Source: Prevotella sp.
GTDB taxonomy: Bacteria; Bacteroidota; Bacteroidia; Bacteroidales; Bacteroidaceae
DNA length: 64,000 nt
NCBI GenBank assembly: GCA_024697645.1
Contig: JAILFH010000093.1
Coordinates: 46,390-110,389 of the forward strand
Direction of reading: 5' to 3'
Shown one piece after another: positions 18,337-26,009 of this stretch (within the stretch, counting starts at the first letter, position 1; the number at the start of each line of letters is the position of its first letter). The notes beneath the pieces were generated by a model. The model made no database searches. It was not told the origin of the DNA and worked only from the letters and a program-made list of their open reading frames with translations. A program made the position numbers and the translations under genes.

Positions 18337-20844
18337 ATGACATTCGACAAGTTTACAATCAAAGCGCAAGAAGCCGTACAGGCTGCAGCCGGTCGTGCTC
18401 AGTCGGCAGGTCAGCAGGCCATTGAGCCTGTCCATCTGCTCTACGGCATCATGCAAAAGGCCAAAGACGTCACCGACTATCTCTTTGGCAAACTCGGCGT
18501 GAACGGTCAGCAGATGGAACGTCTCGTGGAAAGCGAGATCACGCATCTGCCCCGCGTTCAGGGCGGAGAACCCTATTTCTCAAATCCTGCCAGTCAGGTG
18601 TTGCAGCGCGCAATGGACACTGCCCAGAAGATGGGCGATGAGTTCGTGAGCGTTGAGCCGATGTTGCTCGCTCTGCTCAGCGTCAACAGCACAGCAAGCC
18701 GCATCATGAAGGATGCCGGTATCACGGAGAAAGCCCTTCAGCAGGCAGTCTCTGAATTGCGACAGGGTCAGAAGGTGCAGTCGATGAGTGGTGATGAGAA
18801 CTTTCAGGCGCTCTCGAAATACGCCAAGAACCTCGTCGATGATGCCCGCAAGGGAAAACTCGACCCGGTGATTGGTCGTGACGATGAGATTCGTCGCGTA
18901 CTGCAGATTCTTTCGCGACGCACGAAGAACAACCCCATTCTGATTGGTGAACCTGGTACGGGTAAGACCGCAATCGTGGAAGGTCTCGCCCAGCGTATCG
19001 TTCGCGGCGACGTGCCTGAGAACCTGAAGAACAAGCAACTTTTCTCACTCGATATGGGCGCATTGCTCGCAGGTGCTAAATATAAGGGTGAATTCGAAGA
19101 GCGACTGAAAGGAGTTGTGAAGGAAGTCACCCAAAGCGAAGGTGAGATCATTCTGTTCATCGACGAAATCCACACGTTGGTGGGCGCTGGTGGCGGCGAG
19201 GGAGCAATGGATGCTGCCAACATTCTGAAGCCCGCTCTGGCTCGTGGCGAACTGCGCGCTATTGGTGCAACCACACTGAACGAGTATCAGAAGTACTTCG
19301 AGAAGGATAAGGCTCTCGAACGTCGTTTCCAGACCGTTATGGTCGACGAACCTGATGAACTCTCTGCCATCAGCATCCTGCGTGGACTGAAGGAGCGCTA
19401 CGAGAATCATCACAAGGTTCGTATTCAGGACGATGCCTGCATCGCAGCCGTGAAACTCTCTGAGCGCTACATCAGCGAGCGATTCCTTCCTGATAAGGCG
19501 ATCGACCTGATGGATGAAGCAGCAGCCAAACTGCGTATGGAACGTGATTCTGTGCCTGAGGAACTCGACGACATCACTCGTCAGTTGAAGCAACTCGAGA
19601 TTGAGCGCGAGGCCATTCGACGTGAGAACGACGAGGAGAAGATCAAGCAACTCGACAAGGACATCGCTGAACTCCGCGATAAGGAAACAACATTCCGTGC
19701 AAAGTGGGAAGGCGAGCGCCAGTTGGTGAACAAGATTCAGCAGGACAAGCAGCAGATGGAACAACTTCGTTTCGAGGCTGAACAGGCTGAACGCGAAGGC
19801 AACTATCAGCGTGTGGCTGAGATTCGCTATGGTCAGTTGCAGGCTCTCGAGGCTGATATCGCACAGATTCAGAAGCAACTCAATGAGCAGGAATCGGGCA
19901 ACCGACTCGTTCGTGAGGAAGTCACTGCCGACGACATTGCCGAAGTGGTGAGCCGCTGGACAGGAATCCCCGTGACGCGAATGATGCAGAGCGAGAAGGA
20001 CAAGTTGCTTCACCTCGAAGAGGAACTTCACCGCCGTGTGATTGGTCAGGACGAAGCCATTCGTGCCGTCTCCGATGCTGTACGTCGTAGCCGCGCCGGA
20101 CTGCAAGACCCGAAGCGTCCTATAGCCTCGTTCATCTTCCTCGGCACCACAGGTGTTGGTAAGACCGAACTCGCAAAGGCGCTGGCTGAATATCTCTTCA
20201 ACGACGAGACGATGATGACGCGTATCGATATGTCGGAGTATCAGGAGAAGCACACTGTCTCGCGACTCATCGGTGCACCTCCGGGATACGTAGGCTACGA
20301 TGAAGGCGGTCAACTCACTGAGGCAGTGCGCCGCAAGCCTTATTCGGTGCTGCTCTTCGACGAGATTGAGAAGGCTCATCCCGACGTGTTCAACATCCTG
20401 CTGCAAGTGCTCGATGATGGTCGACTGACCGATAACAAGGGTCGTACGGCCAACTTCAAGAATACGCTGATCATCATGACCTCCAACGCTACTCGCGACC
20501 AACTGCGCTCGCTGATGCGTCCGGAGTTCCTGAATCGAATCGACGAAATCATCACGTTCCAGCAACTCACGAAGGAGCAAATTGCCGATGTGGTTACACT
20601 GCAGATGAAGAAGGTGAAGGCTATGCTCGAACCTCAGGGATTCCAACTCGATTGGACTCCGCAGGCTATTGCCTATCTGGCAGAAGTCGGTTACGATCCG
20701 CAGTTTGGTGCTCGCCCCGTGAAGCGCGCTATTCAGCAATACGTGCTCAACGAACTTTCGAAGCGCCTGCTTGCCGAACAAGTTACTCGTGAGAAGCCCA
20801 TCGTCATCGATGAATTCGGTGAAGGTCTGGTATTCAGAAACTAA
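18337..20844 (+). CDS. clpB: ATP-dependent chaperone ClpB
   Basis: This 835-residue hexameric disaggregase works with DnaK to rescue aggregated proteins. The Clp N-domain (1-145) is followed by AAA+ module 1 with Walker A at 204-211 (GEPGTGKT) and Walker [10 protein letters not shown]. The ClpB-specific coiled-coil middle domain is rich in E/K/Q (about 400-530). AAA+ module 2 has Walker A at 603-610 (GTTGVGKT), the pore loop GYVGYDEGG, and the small C-terminal domain. After MTSN in module 2 the sequence goes straight to [20 protein letters not shown]. Most ClpB proteins carry about 25 more residues here, so this copy is shorter than the usual 855-870. A strong AAAGGAG ribosome-binding site (18322-18328) precedes the ATG, unusual for this phylum. 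Confidence 0.95.
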   Translation: MTFDKFTIKAQEAVQAAAGRAQSAGQQAIEPVHLLYGIMQKAKDVTDYLFGKLGVNGQQMERLVESEITHLPRVQGGEPYFSNPASQVLQRAMDTAQKMGDEFVSVEPMLLALLSVNSTASRIMKDAGITEKALQQAVSELRQGQKVQSMSGDENFQALSKYAKNLVDDARKGKLDPVIGRDDEIRRVLQILSRRTKNNPILIGEPGTGKTAIVEGLAQRIVRGDVPENLKNKQLFSLDMGALLAGAKYKGEFEERLKGVVKEVTQSEGEIILFIDEIHTLVGAGGGEGAMDAANILKPALARGELRAIGATTLNEYQKYFEKDKALERRFQTVMVDEPDELSAISILRGLKERYENHHKVRIQDDACIAAVKLSERYISERFLPDKAIDLMDEAAAKLRMERDSVPEELDDITRQLKQLEIEREAIRRENDEEKIKQLDKDIAELRDKETTFRAKWEGERQLVNKIQQDKQQMEQLRFEAEQAEREGNYQRVAEIRYGQLQALEADIAQIQKQLNEQESGNRLVREEVTADDIAEVVSRWTGIPVTRMMQSEKDKLLHLEEELHRRVIGQDEAIRAVSDAVRRSRAGLQDPKRPIASFIFLGTTGVGKTELAKALAEYLFNDETMMTRIDMSEYQEKHTVSRLIGAPPGYVGYDEGGQLTEAVRRKPYSVLLFDEIEKAHPDVFNILLQVLDDGRLTDNKGRTANFKNTLIIMTSNATRDQLRSLMRPEFLNRIDEIITFQQLTKEQIADVVTLQMKKVKAMLEPQGFQLDWTPQAIAYLAEVGYDPQFGARPVKRAIQQYVLNELSKRLLAEQVTREKPIVIDEFGEGLVFRN

Positions 20845-20885
20845 AATCCTCCCGTTTGGAGGTTTAGGAATAAATCTATAAGAGA

Positions 20886-20924
20886 AAGTCCCCTTCTCAA
20901 TTTGAGGAGAGGACTTTTTGTTTT
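20886..20924 (+). terminator. Terminator after clpB
   Basis: AAGTCCCCTTCTC (20886-20898) pairs imperfectly with GAGGAGAGGACTT (20904-20916) around an AATTT loop, followed by TTTGTTTT. It lies 42 bases past the clpB stop. Confidence 0.8.
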
Positions 20925-21075
20925 ATTTGTAATCTATATTTAATCACTTGCAATCTGTGACTTGCAACCTGTTATTTGTGAATTGTGATTTGTAACTTGT
21001 GATTTGCTATTTGTTATCTGTAACCTGTTATTTGTGAATTGTGATTTGTCATTTGTGATTTGTTATCTGTAACTT
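20925..21075. repeat. TGTGATTTG-like tandem repeat running into the GH28 3' end
   Basis: About 150 bases consist of degenerate 7-9-nt words of the type TTTGTGATTTG / TAACCTG. A 28-nt block starting AACCTGTTATTTG occurs identically at 20966 and 21022, 56 bases apart. The GH28 reading frame ends inside the array, so its last codons are made of repeat. Confidence 0.8.
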
Positions 21076-22551
21076 GTTCCTCTTCACCCTCTTCGTATTC
21101 TCTAAATAAAAGCAGGGGCGCTCATCATATTGCTTTGTGCTCAGCCGAACATTCTTCAATCGAATATTCTCCGCATGACTAATGGAAAATCCCCATGCGG
21201 GCTGAATCCCGTGGGCTGAGGGCTCTGGGTAACGGAACATACTCGAACCGCGTTTCCGATTCTGCGATTGATCTGAATTCGCACTCTTTTGTTCCCCCTT
21301 GAAGAAGAACGGATTGCTCCCCCGTTGCTCGCTAACATCCTCCAGCGTCAGTCCACCTCTGAACTCAACTTCCAGATTCTCTATCCGAACATTCTTTACC
21401 GGATGACCCTCCTCGCCTGCAATCAGGCAAGCATATCGGCTATCTGCATCAACCACCTTAATATTGCGCAGACGAATGTTTTCAACACTCGATGGAGGAA
21501 AACCCTCTGGTGCTCGCATCCTGTCGCCAAGTCTGATGTAAATCGGCGAATTACAGATATCGGTCATCATCAGATTGCTTACGTCAACGTCTTCCATCTT
21601 CGCACCATCGACAGTCTCCAGCGCGAGACCGCGACAATGCGTGAAAGTGCAATTGCGAATGGTGATGCGACGAAAGCCTCCATTGCTTTCTGTTCCGAGT
21701 TTGATACGTCCTGTAGGACCGTCTCCGTCTGGGGCTTTGAGCGTGTTCTGAGTCTTCTCCCCACTCAGCATCGACCCCGCATCATAACCGCTGACCTCGC
21801 AGTTTTCTATCAACACATCCGTCGTTGGCTTTGGCCACCCTAACGCATACGAACACTTCAACACGATTGCGTCGTCGTTCGGCGTATTCACCCGACAGTT
21901 CCTGATTACGACCCGCTCGCAGCAGTCTATATCGAAGCCATCACGATTGGTGTCGGTCAGCACGTTCTCTATCAGCAAATCATCAACACCCGTCAGCAAC
22001 AGGGCGAAATGACCACAATTCAGAAAACTCACACCGCGAATCGTTACACGCTGACAGTCTCTCAGCGCCAAAGCCTTATTGGCCTGTGGTTTTCCCGTAT
22101 ATCCTCGTCGGGGCTCACCTCGCGAAAGAACTCCCGTACCATCAATCAGCCCCTCACCCTCAATGGTCACATCATGCAAGCGCTCTCCCCATAGCAACGA
22201 ATTATGCCAATGACTATGGCCGAAGTCCTGATAGTGGGAACGATTCGGTTCAGCCTCGTCGTATCCCTCGTCTTCAGTCACCACAGCCGCTTTCAGCACA
22301 GCACCTTTCTCCAACCTCAACGTAACGCCGCTCTTGAGATGCACCGAATAGCAGAGCCAAACGCCTGCTGGCACCACGACCGTCTCCCCCTGACTTGCCG
22401 CCTGCTCTATGGCCGCATTAATCGCCGGAGAGTCAATGTGGTTGCCATCACCTATCGCGCCGAAATCCCTGATGTCGAGCGCATTTGCATCTCCCCACAT
22501 CCAGACTCCGATGATGATACTGATGATGCTTACTATTCTTTCTACGTTCAT
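21049..22551 (-). CDS. Secreted GH28 polygalacturonase-family pectinase
   Basis: This 500-residue secreted right-handed beta-helix enzyme would hydrolyse galacturonan or rhamnogalacturonan. It has a signal peptide (1-24, GDANA). The GH28 motifs are recognisable but variant: N202-R-D204 in place of NTD, then D226-D227 (TPNDDAIVLK), and GRIK at 281-284 for the RIK element. The preceding G/H-G motif is poorly conserved, as in rhamnogalacturonan-acting branches. It is the last gene of the GH105-PL22-GH28 operon, 30 bases after PL22. The last residues (KLQITNHK) are encoded by a simple repeat and are probably a late extension. Confidence 0.82.
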   Translation of the reverse strand: MNVERIVSIISIIIGVWMWGDANALDIRDFGAIGDGNHIDSPAINAAIEQAASQGETVVVPAGVWLCYSVHLKSGVTLRLEKGAVLKAAVVTEDEGYDEAEPNRSHYQDFGHSHWHNSLLWGERLHDVTIEGEGLIDGTGVLSRGEPRRGYTGKPQANKALALRDCQRVTIRGVSFLNCGHFALLLTGVDDLLIENVLTDTNRDGFDIDCCERVVIRNCRVNTPNDDAIVLKCSYALGWPKPTTDVLIENCEVSGYDAGSMLSGEKTQNTLKAPDGDGPTGRIKLGTESNGGFRRITIRNCTFTHCRGLALETVDGAKMEDVDVSNLMMTDICNSPIYIRLGDRMRAPEGFPPSSVENIRLRNIKVVDADSRYACLIAGEEGHPVKNVRIENLEVEFRGGLTLEDVSEQRGSNPFFFKGEQKSANSDQSQNRKRGSSMFRYPEPSAHGIQPAWGFSISHAENIRLKNVRLSTKQYDERPCFYLENTKRVKRNKLQITNHK

Positions 22552-22581
22552 AAAGGTTGGTTGAATGCGATATAAAAGTCC

Positions 22582-23904
22582 TTATTTATATCTCTCCCTC
22601 AATTCCTTCGGAAGTCTCACGATGCAGATGTTCATCGAACGACCGTCTTCCGAGAGCATTGCCGACTGAATCTCAATCTCTGTACCATCGGGCTTGAAGG
22701 TCGGATGCACATGATCGCGGGCCGTTGTCTTATGGCCTGCGGTTAGCAGAATTCGCTCCTTCGTGTGACGATCCACCAGCCACAACTCTCGGGCGAAATC
22801 ATCACCCGCAACCCAATGTCCATCTTGCGAACCAGCCACATGCCAGAAGTTATCTCCGTCCACCTGACCCTCGAGCGTCAGTTCACGAGTCCGCAAGTTC
22901 ACAACAGCAATTCCCGTCGCATATTCCTTCGTTCCCGACGGTCCCCATTCAGGTTCCTGTCCCGGACCTTCTCGCTTCGTATTATCGCCAGCAATCGGCC
23001 GATGACCCAGAATGGCAATCACCAGTTCGTCCTCGCTGATCACAGCCTCATGCGTCACCCAGTCGTGCTCAGTTTCGCGATAGATGGGGCGCAGGTTCGT
23101 TCCGTCGGCATTCACCATCCACGTGCGCTGTGGGGCCTTACCGCCAGTCTCCCAACAGAAGATCACTTCACCCGGGTGCCAGGGGTTTCCCTGAATGTGT
23201 CCCACCTTGAAATGAACAGCGACCACTGGCTCAGACTTACCCGTCTGCAAGTCCATCTTACCAATACCACCGGGTCCTGCGCCCATGTGACGAGGACCGA
23301 AGTTCTCGGCAATAGGTTCTGCAATCGGCATCTTTCGGGCAAACTCCTTGTTAAGTCGGAAATAGACGAACGTCTCGCTTCCGTCGAGCGCCATATCTGC
23401 CTCGTTGCACAACTCCAGAGGAATCGTACCGCAGATGCGCTCGTAGTGCGACTTCGCCTTCACCTTTCCTGCCTCCGAATCTGCCAACAGTTTCCCGAGG
23501 TTCACTTCCACCACTTCATACCCCAGACGCTTTCTGTTCACGTCTCTGACATCGCGCATATGGTAGAGATTCATCGACTTACGGGCCACACAGAGCATTC
23601 CCGTAAATCCGCCTTCCGTCACCTGAACGATGTGGCCATTCTCCTCGTTCACGGCCATCGCCTCACCTCTCACACGGTCGGAGCGGAAGACAACCCACTG
23701 CCCGTCGGAAGTCCATTGGTTGTGCGTCTGATAAATCTTCGAGTCGCCTGTTCCACTCTTGCTTGTCAGGAACACAAGTTCCACACCCGTCTTCGGGTCG
23801 TTGATTACTTTTCTTTCCGATGGAAATTGTCTTCCCATCTGTGCCAGCAGCGGCATCGTGAAAATCACCGCCAGACTTATGCTAAATAGTCTTTTCATTT
23901 TCAT
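22582..23904 (-). CDS. Oligogalacturonate lyase-like protein (PL22 type)
   Basis: This 440-residue secreted or periplasmic beta-propeller has a signal peptide (residues 1-21, MPLLAQ). Repeated propeller-blade signatures appear (QWTSDGQWVVFRSDR, MDLQTGKSEPVVAVHF, WMVNADGTNLRPIYRE). The layout matches oligogalacturonate lyases of family PL22, which split unsaturated di- and oligogalacturonides by metal-assisted beta-elimination. Several histidines that could bind the metal are present (the EHDWVTHEAV and TARDHVHPTF segments). It lies 12 bases after the GH105 gene and 30 bases before GH28, which supports a pectin role. Family assignment is from sequence resemblance by eye. A related propeller lyase family is possible. 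Confidence 0.68.
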   Translation of the reverse strand: MKMKRLFSISLAVIFTMPLLAQMGRQFPSERKVINDPKTGVELVFLTSKSGTGDSKIYQTHNQWTSDGQWVVFRSDRVRGEAMAVNEENGHIVQVTEGGFTGMLCVARKSMNLYHMRDVRDVNRKRLGYEVVEVNLGKLLADSEAGKVKAKSHYERICGTIPLELCNEADMALDGSETFVYFRLNKEFARKMPIAEPIAENFGPRHMGAGPGGIGKMDLQTGKSEPVVAVHFKVGHIQGNPWHPGEVIFCWETGGKAPQRTWMVNADGTNLRPIYRETEHDWVTHEAVISEDELVIAILGHRPIAGDNTKREGPGQEPEWGPSGTKEYATGIAVVNLRTRELTLEGQVDGDNFWHVAGSQDGHWVAGDDFARELWLVDRHTKERILLTAGHKTTARDHVHPTFKPDGTEIEIQSAMLSEDGRSMNICIVRLPKELRERYK

Positions 23905-23916
23905 AGGGTCTTAAGT

Positions 23917-25362
23917 TTAGAATCTGATTTTTCCATCGTAGTTGAAGATTGGCTGATTCGTCGGCACCTCTTCCTCGTAGAATTGCACCGCGCTGTCGTT
24001 CAGTTTCGGATGTTGTTCCCGAAGCAGACGAATGGTCTCTGCCCCAGCCCAGATCACTGGACCATAGCCGTGAGCAGCCATCACGTGAACAGGTCGATAG
24101 GCATAGAACGCAGCGTCGAAGGCCATTCCCGTGCCCACACACACATTCTCCACCTGACCTTTCTCATTCACTGCCGACTGAACCGCTTGCCAACCCAGCA
24201 GCGCCACGGGTCCATAGGCCTTCGCATCAATCCAGCCTTTGTTGACGGCATGAGCCAGACAATAGGTGTAGATTGCCGTCGCAGAGGTTTCCAGATAGGT
24301 ATCGTTGCGGTCCAGCAACTGATGCCAGAATCCGTCATAGTGCTGACGACGGGCGAGTCCTGCGGCATGAGCCTGCAGCAGTTCGAGAATCGCACCGCGC
24401 TGAGCGTGGGTTTCGGGCAGCACGTCGAGCACCTCACACAACGTCAGAATTGCCCAACCATTAGCACGTCCCCAGTAGAAAGCGGGACGCAGGTTTCTGT
24501 CCGCAGCCGCATTCCTCTCGTCGAAGTTCATGCCTTCCACCCATCCGTGACGGAACAGACAGTCTTCTTCAACCCACATCCGACTGGCGAACTGCATCAC
24601 CTGACGGGCAGCCTCGTCGTAGTACTTCTGCTCACCCGTGAGTTTTCCCATATACGCAATCGGTGGGATTCCCATGAACATATCGTCGAGCCACACGGTG
24701 TTTTTCTGTGGACGCAGTCGGGCAAACGTTCCGTCGGCCAAGCGATATTCCTTGTTCATGATGTAGTCGATATAATTGTCGACCAGCGGCCGTAATGCTT
24801 CGGCTTTCCCATTCTGATTCGATTCAGAAAGCAGATTCTTGATCATCGAACAGCAAACCGCACCAGCATCATCCAAAGCATGAGGGTCGAAAACGCGTCT
24901 GATGTTTCCGTCGATGCGTTTGTTCTTCTCGTAAATCTTCTGGAAATAGGGCACAATGTCCGCCAGCAGTTGATGTCGGCGAGTGACGTATTCCCTGTAG
25001 GCTTCGTCGCCCGTCACCTCATACGCCGCCAGCACGCCCGAATAGGTCACGCCCCATTCGTAACTGGTCAGTCGGAATCCTCCCTGCTTCAGTTGCGTAT
25101 CAGCATTAATGTCCTTCAGTCGGGTTACCTCCTCGCCCGTGCGTTTATCCACCAACACAGCAGGAGTCTCCGCATCGATATAGTGCAGCACGCGGTCCAT
25201 CGTCTGCTTCACGCTTTCCTGCGTCGGAATGCCATAAGGAGTTTTGTATTTCGCTTTCATCAGGTGCAGGGGCGTATTGTTGTCATTCACCTGCTGAGCC
25301 CAAACCGTTCCCAGCAATCCCCCACTCCACAGCAAAAAGGCAAAGATTAATATTCGCTTCAT
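23917..25362 (-). CDS. GH105 unsaturated rhamnogalacturonyl/glucuronyl hydrolase
   Basis: This 481-residue enzyme has a signal peptide (residues 1-22, GTVWAQ) and the (alpha/alpha)6 barrel of GH105. These enzymes remove the unsaturated uronic acid left at the end of lyase products. The catalytic aspartate region is WLDDMFMG (D226/D227), and the conserved FYWGRANGW motif lies near 298-306. A downstream helix DRNDTYLETSATAIYTY is also typical of the family. It is the first gene of the operon, directly upstream of PL22 and GH28, and would complete breakdown of their products. A -7 box lies 63 bases upstream. Confidence 0.88.
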   Translation of the reverse strand: MKRILIFAFLLWSGGLLGTVWAQQVNDNNTPLHLMKAKYKTPYGIPTQESVKQTMDRVLHYIDAETPAVLVDKRTGEEVTRLKDINADTQLKQGGFRLTSYEWGVTYSGVLAAYEVTGDEAYREYVTRRHQLLADIVPYFQKIYEKNKRIDGNIRRVFDPHALDDAGAVCCSMIKNLLSESNQNGKAEALRPLVDNYIDYIMNKEYRLADGTFARLRPQKNTVWLDDMFMGIPPIAYMGKLTGEQKYYDEAARQVMQFASRMWVEEDCLFRHGWVEGMNFDERNAAADRNLRPAFYWGRANGWAILTLCEVLDVLPETHAQRGAILELLQAHAAGLARRQHYDGFWHQLLDRNDTYLETSATAIYTYCLAHAVNKGWIDAKAYGPVALLGWQAVQSAVNEKGQVENVCVGTGMAFDAAFYAYRPVHVMAAHGYGPVIWAGAETIRLLREQHPKLNDSAVQFYEEEVPTNQPIFNYDGKIRF

Positions 25363-25424
25363 TCGTAGTTATTTTGTTTAATGTCAGTTAGTTTGGTTTG
25401 TGATACAATTTCGGTAATCACGGA

Positions 25425-25432
25425 CAAAGATA
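25425..25432 (-). promoter_or_regulatory. -7 promoter box for the GH105-PL22-GH28 operon
   Basis: TATCTTTG on the minus strand, 63 bases before the ATG at 25362. No strong TTTG is present upstream (TGTG at the expected place), which could mean dependence on an activator. Confidence 0.5.
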
Positions 25433-25538
25433 CAAAATTTTTCAACATCTTCGCACATTTTCTTTGTAAAAAGAATTGATTTAGGCATTTTTCCAAGAAA
25501 CGAGTTAACAAGACTATGAGGCCACAAGTTTTGCCGAC

Positions 25539-25823
25539 TGACTTGTTTAAAACATAAGTACACAAGTTTTTAAGTTTCGAAAAGAGACATAAGTTTAAGT
25601 TCATAAGTTCACAAGTTTCAAGTTTCAAGTTTCAAGTTTTACTCACGTTCTTTCCCCGCTACACTCTGAAAGTGAGCAAGCTCAGGGTCCTTTGTTACCT
25701 TGTTATTTTGTTACTTTGGAAAGGTGGCTGCGCCTTGCGCCAACTTTTGTCTTTTTGTGATTTCTGTTCTTAATCTTATGTCAATTTAAACTCTTAAATT
25801 TTTATGTCCTTCTGTTTTATATT
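25539..25823. repeat. Dispersed composite repeat B, copy 1
   Basis: About 285 bases beginning TGACTTGTTTAAAACATAAG and ending TATGTCCTTCTGTTTTAT. It recurs with few changes at 48269-48486 and in part at 36341-36415. It contains AAGTTTC tandem words, GTTACTTTG words and no gene. It fills most of the gap 25363-26009. Confidence 0.8.
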
Positions 25824-25865
25824 AATCGAGGAAACAAGACCACGAGGAAACTACAAGACAAAAAA

Positions 25866-25897
25866 TTTGAGCGCCCCCTGAAAAGAGAACGCTCAAA
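25866..25897 (-). terminator. CGCTCAAA-type palindrome acting as terminator
   Basis: On the minus strand, TTTGAGCGTTCTC pairs with the GGCGCTCAAA arm and is followed by a T-run, 113 bases past the stop of the beta-helix surface gene. It belongs to the same palindrome family as 45950-45979. Confidence 0.65.
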
Positions 25898-25950
25898 CAC
25901 TATCAGTTGAGAATTACTAATTTCTAATTACTAATTAATATTTGCCTGAA

Positions 25951-25994
25951 GCCCCTTCGGCTTACGCCGCTTCCCCATTGGGGAACGCTCAAAC
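25951..25994. repeat. REP-like element E (GGCTTACGCCGCTTCCCC type)
   Basis: GCCCCTTCGGC, TTACGCCGC, then CCCCATTGGGGAACGCTCAAA. It forms two small hairpins. Close copies lie at 40609-40651, 51383-51424, 51673-51713 and 51832-51874. Confidence 0.75.
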
Positions 25995-26009
25995 ATTACT
26001 AATTACTCC

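Noticed and set aside
19045..20781. 578-codon open frame on the minus strand inside clpB
   Set aside because: It is the antisense shadow of clpB, made possible by codon bias. The ClpB frame has full domain conservation and this one has none.
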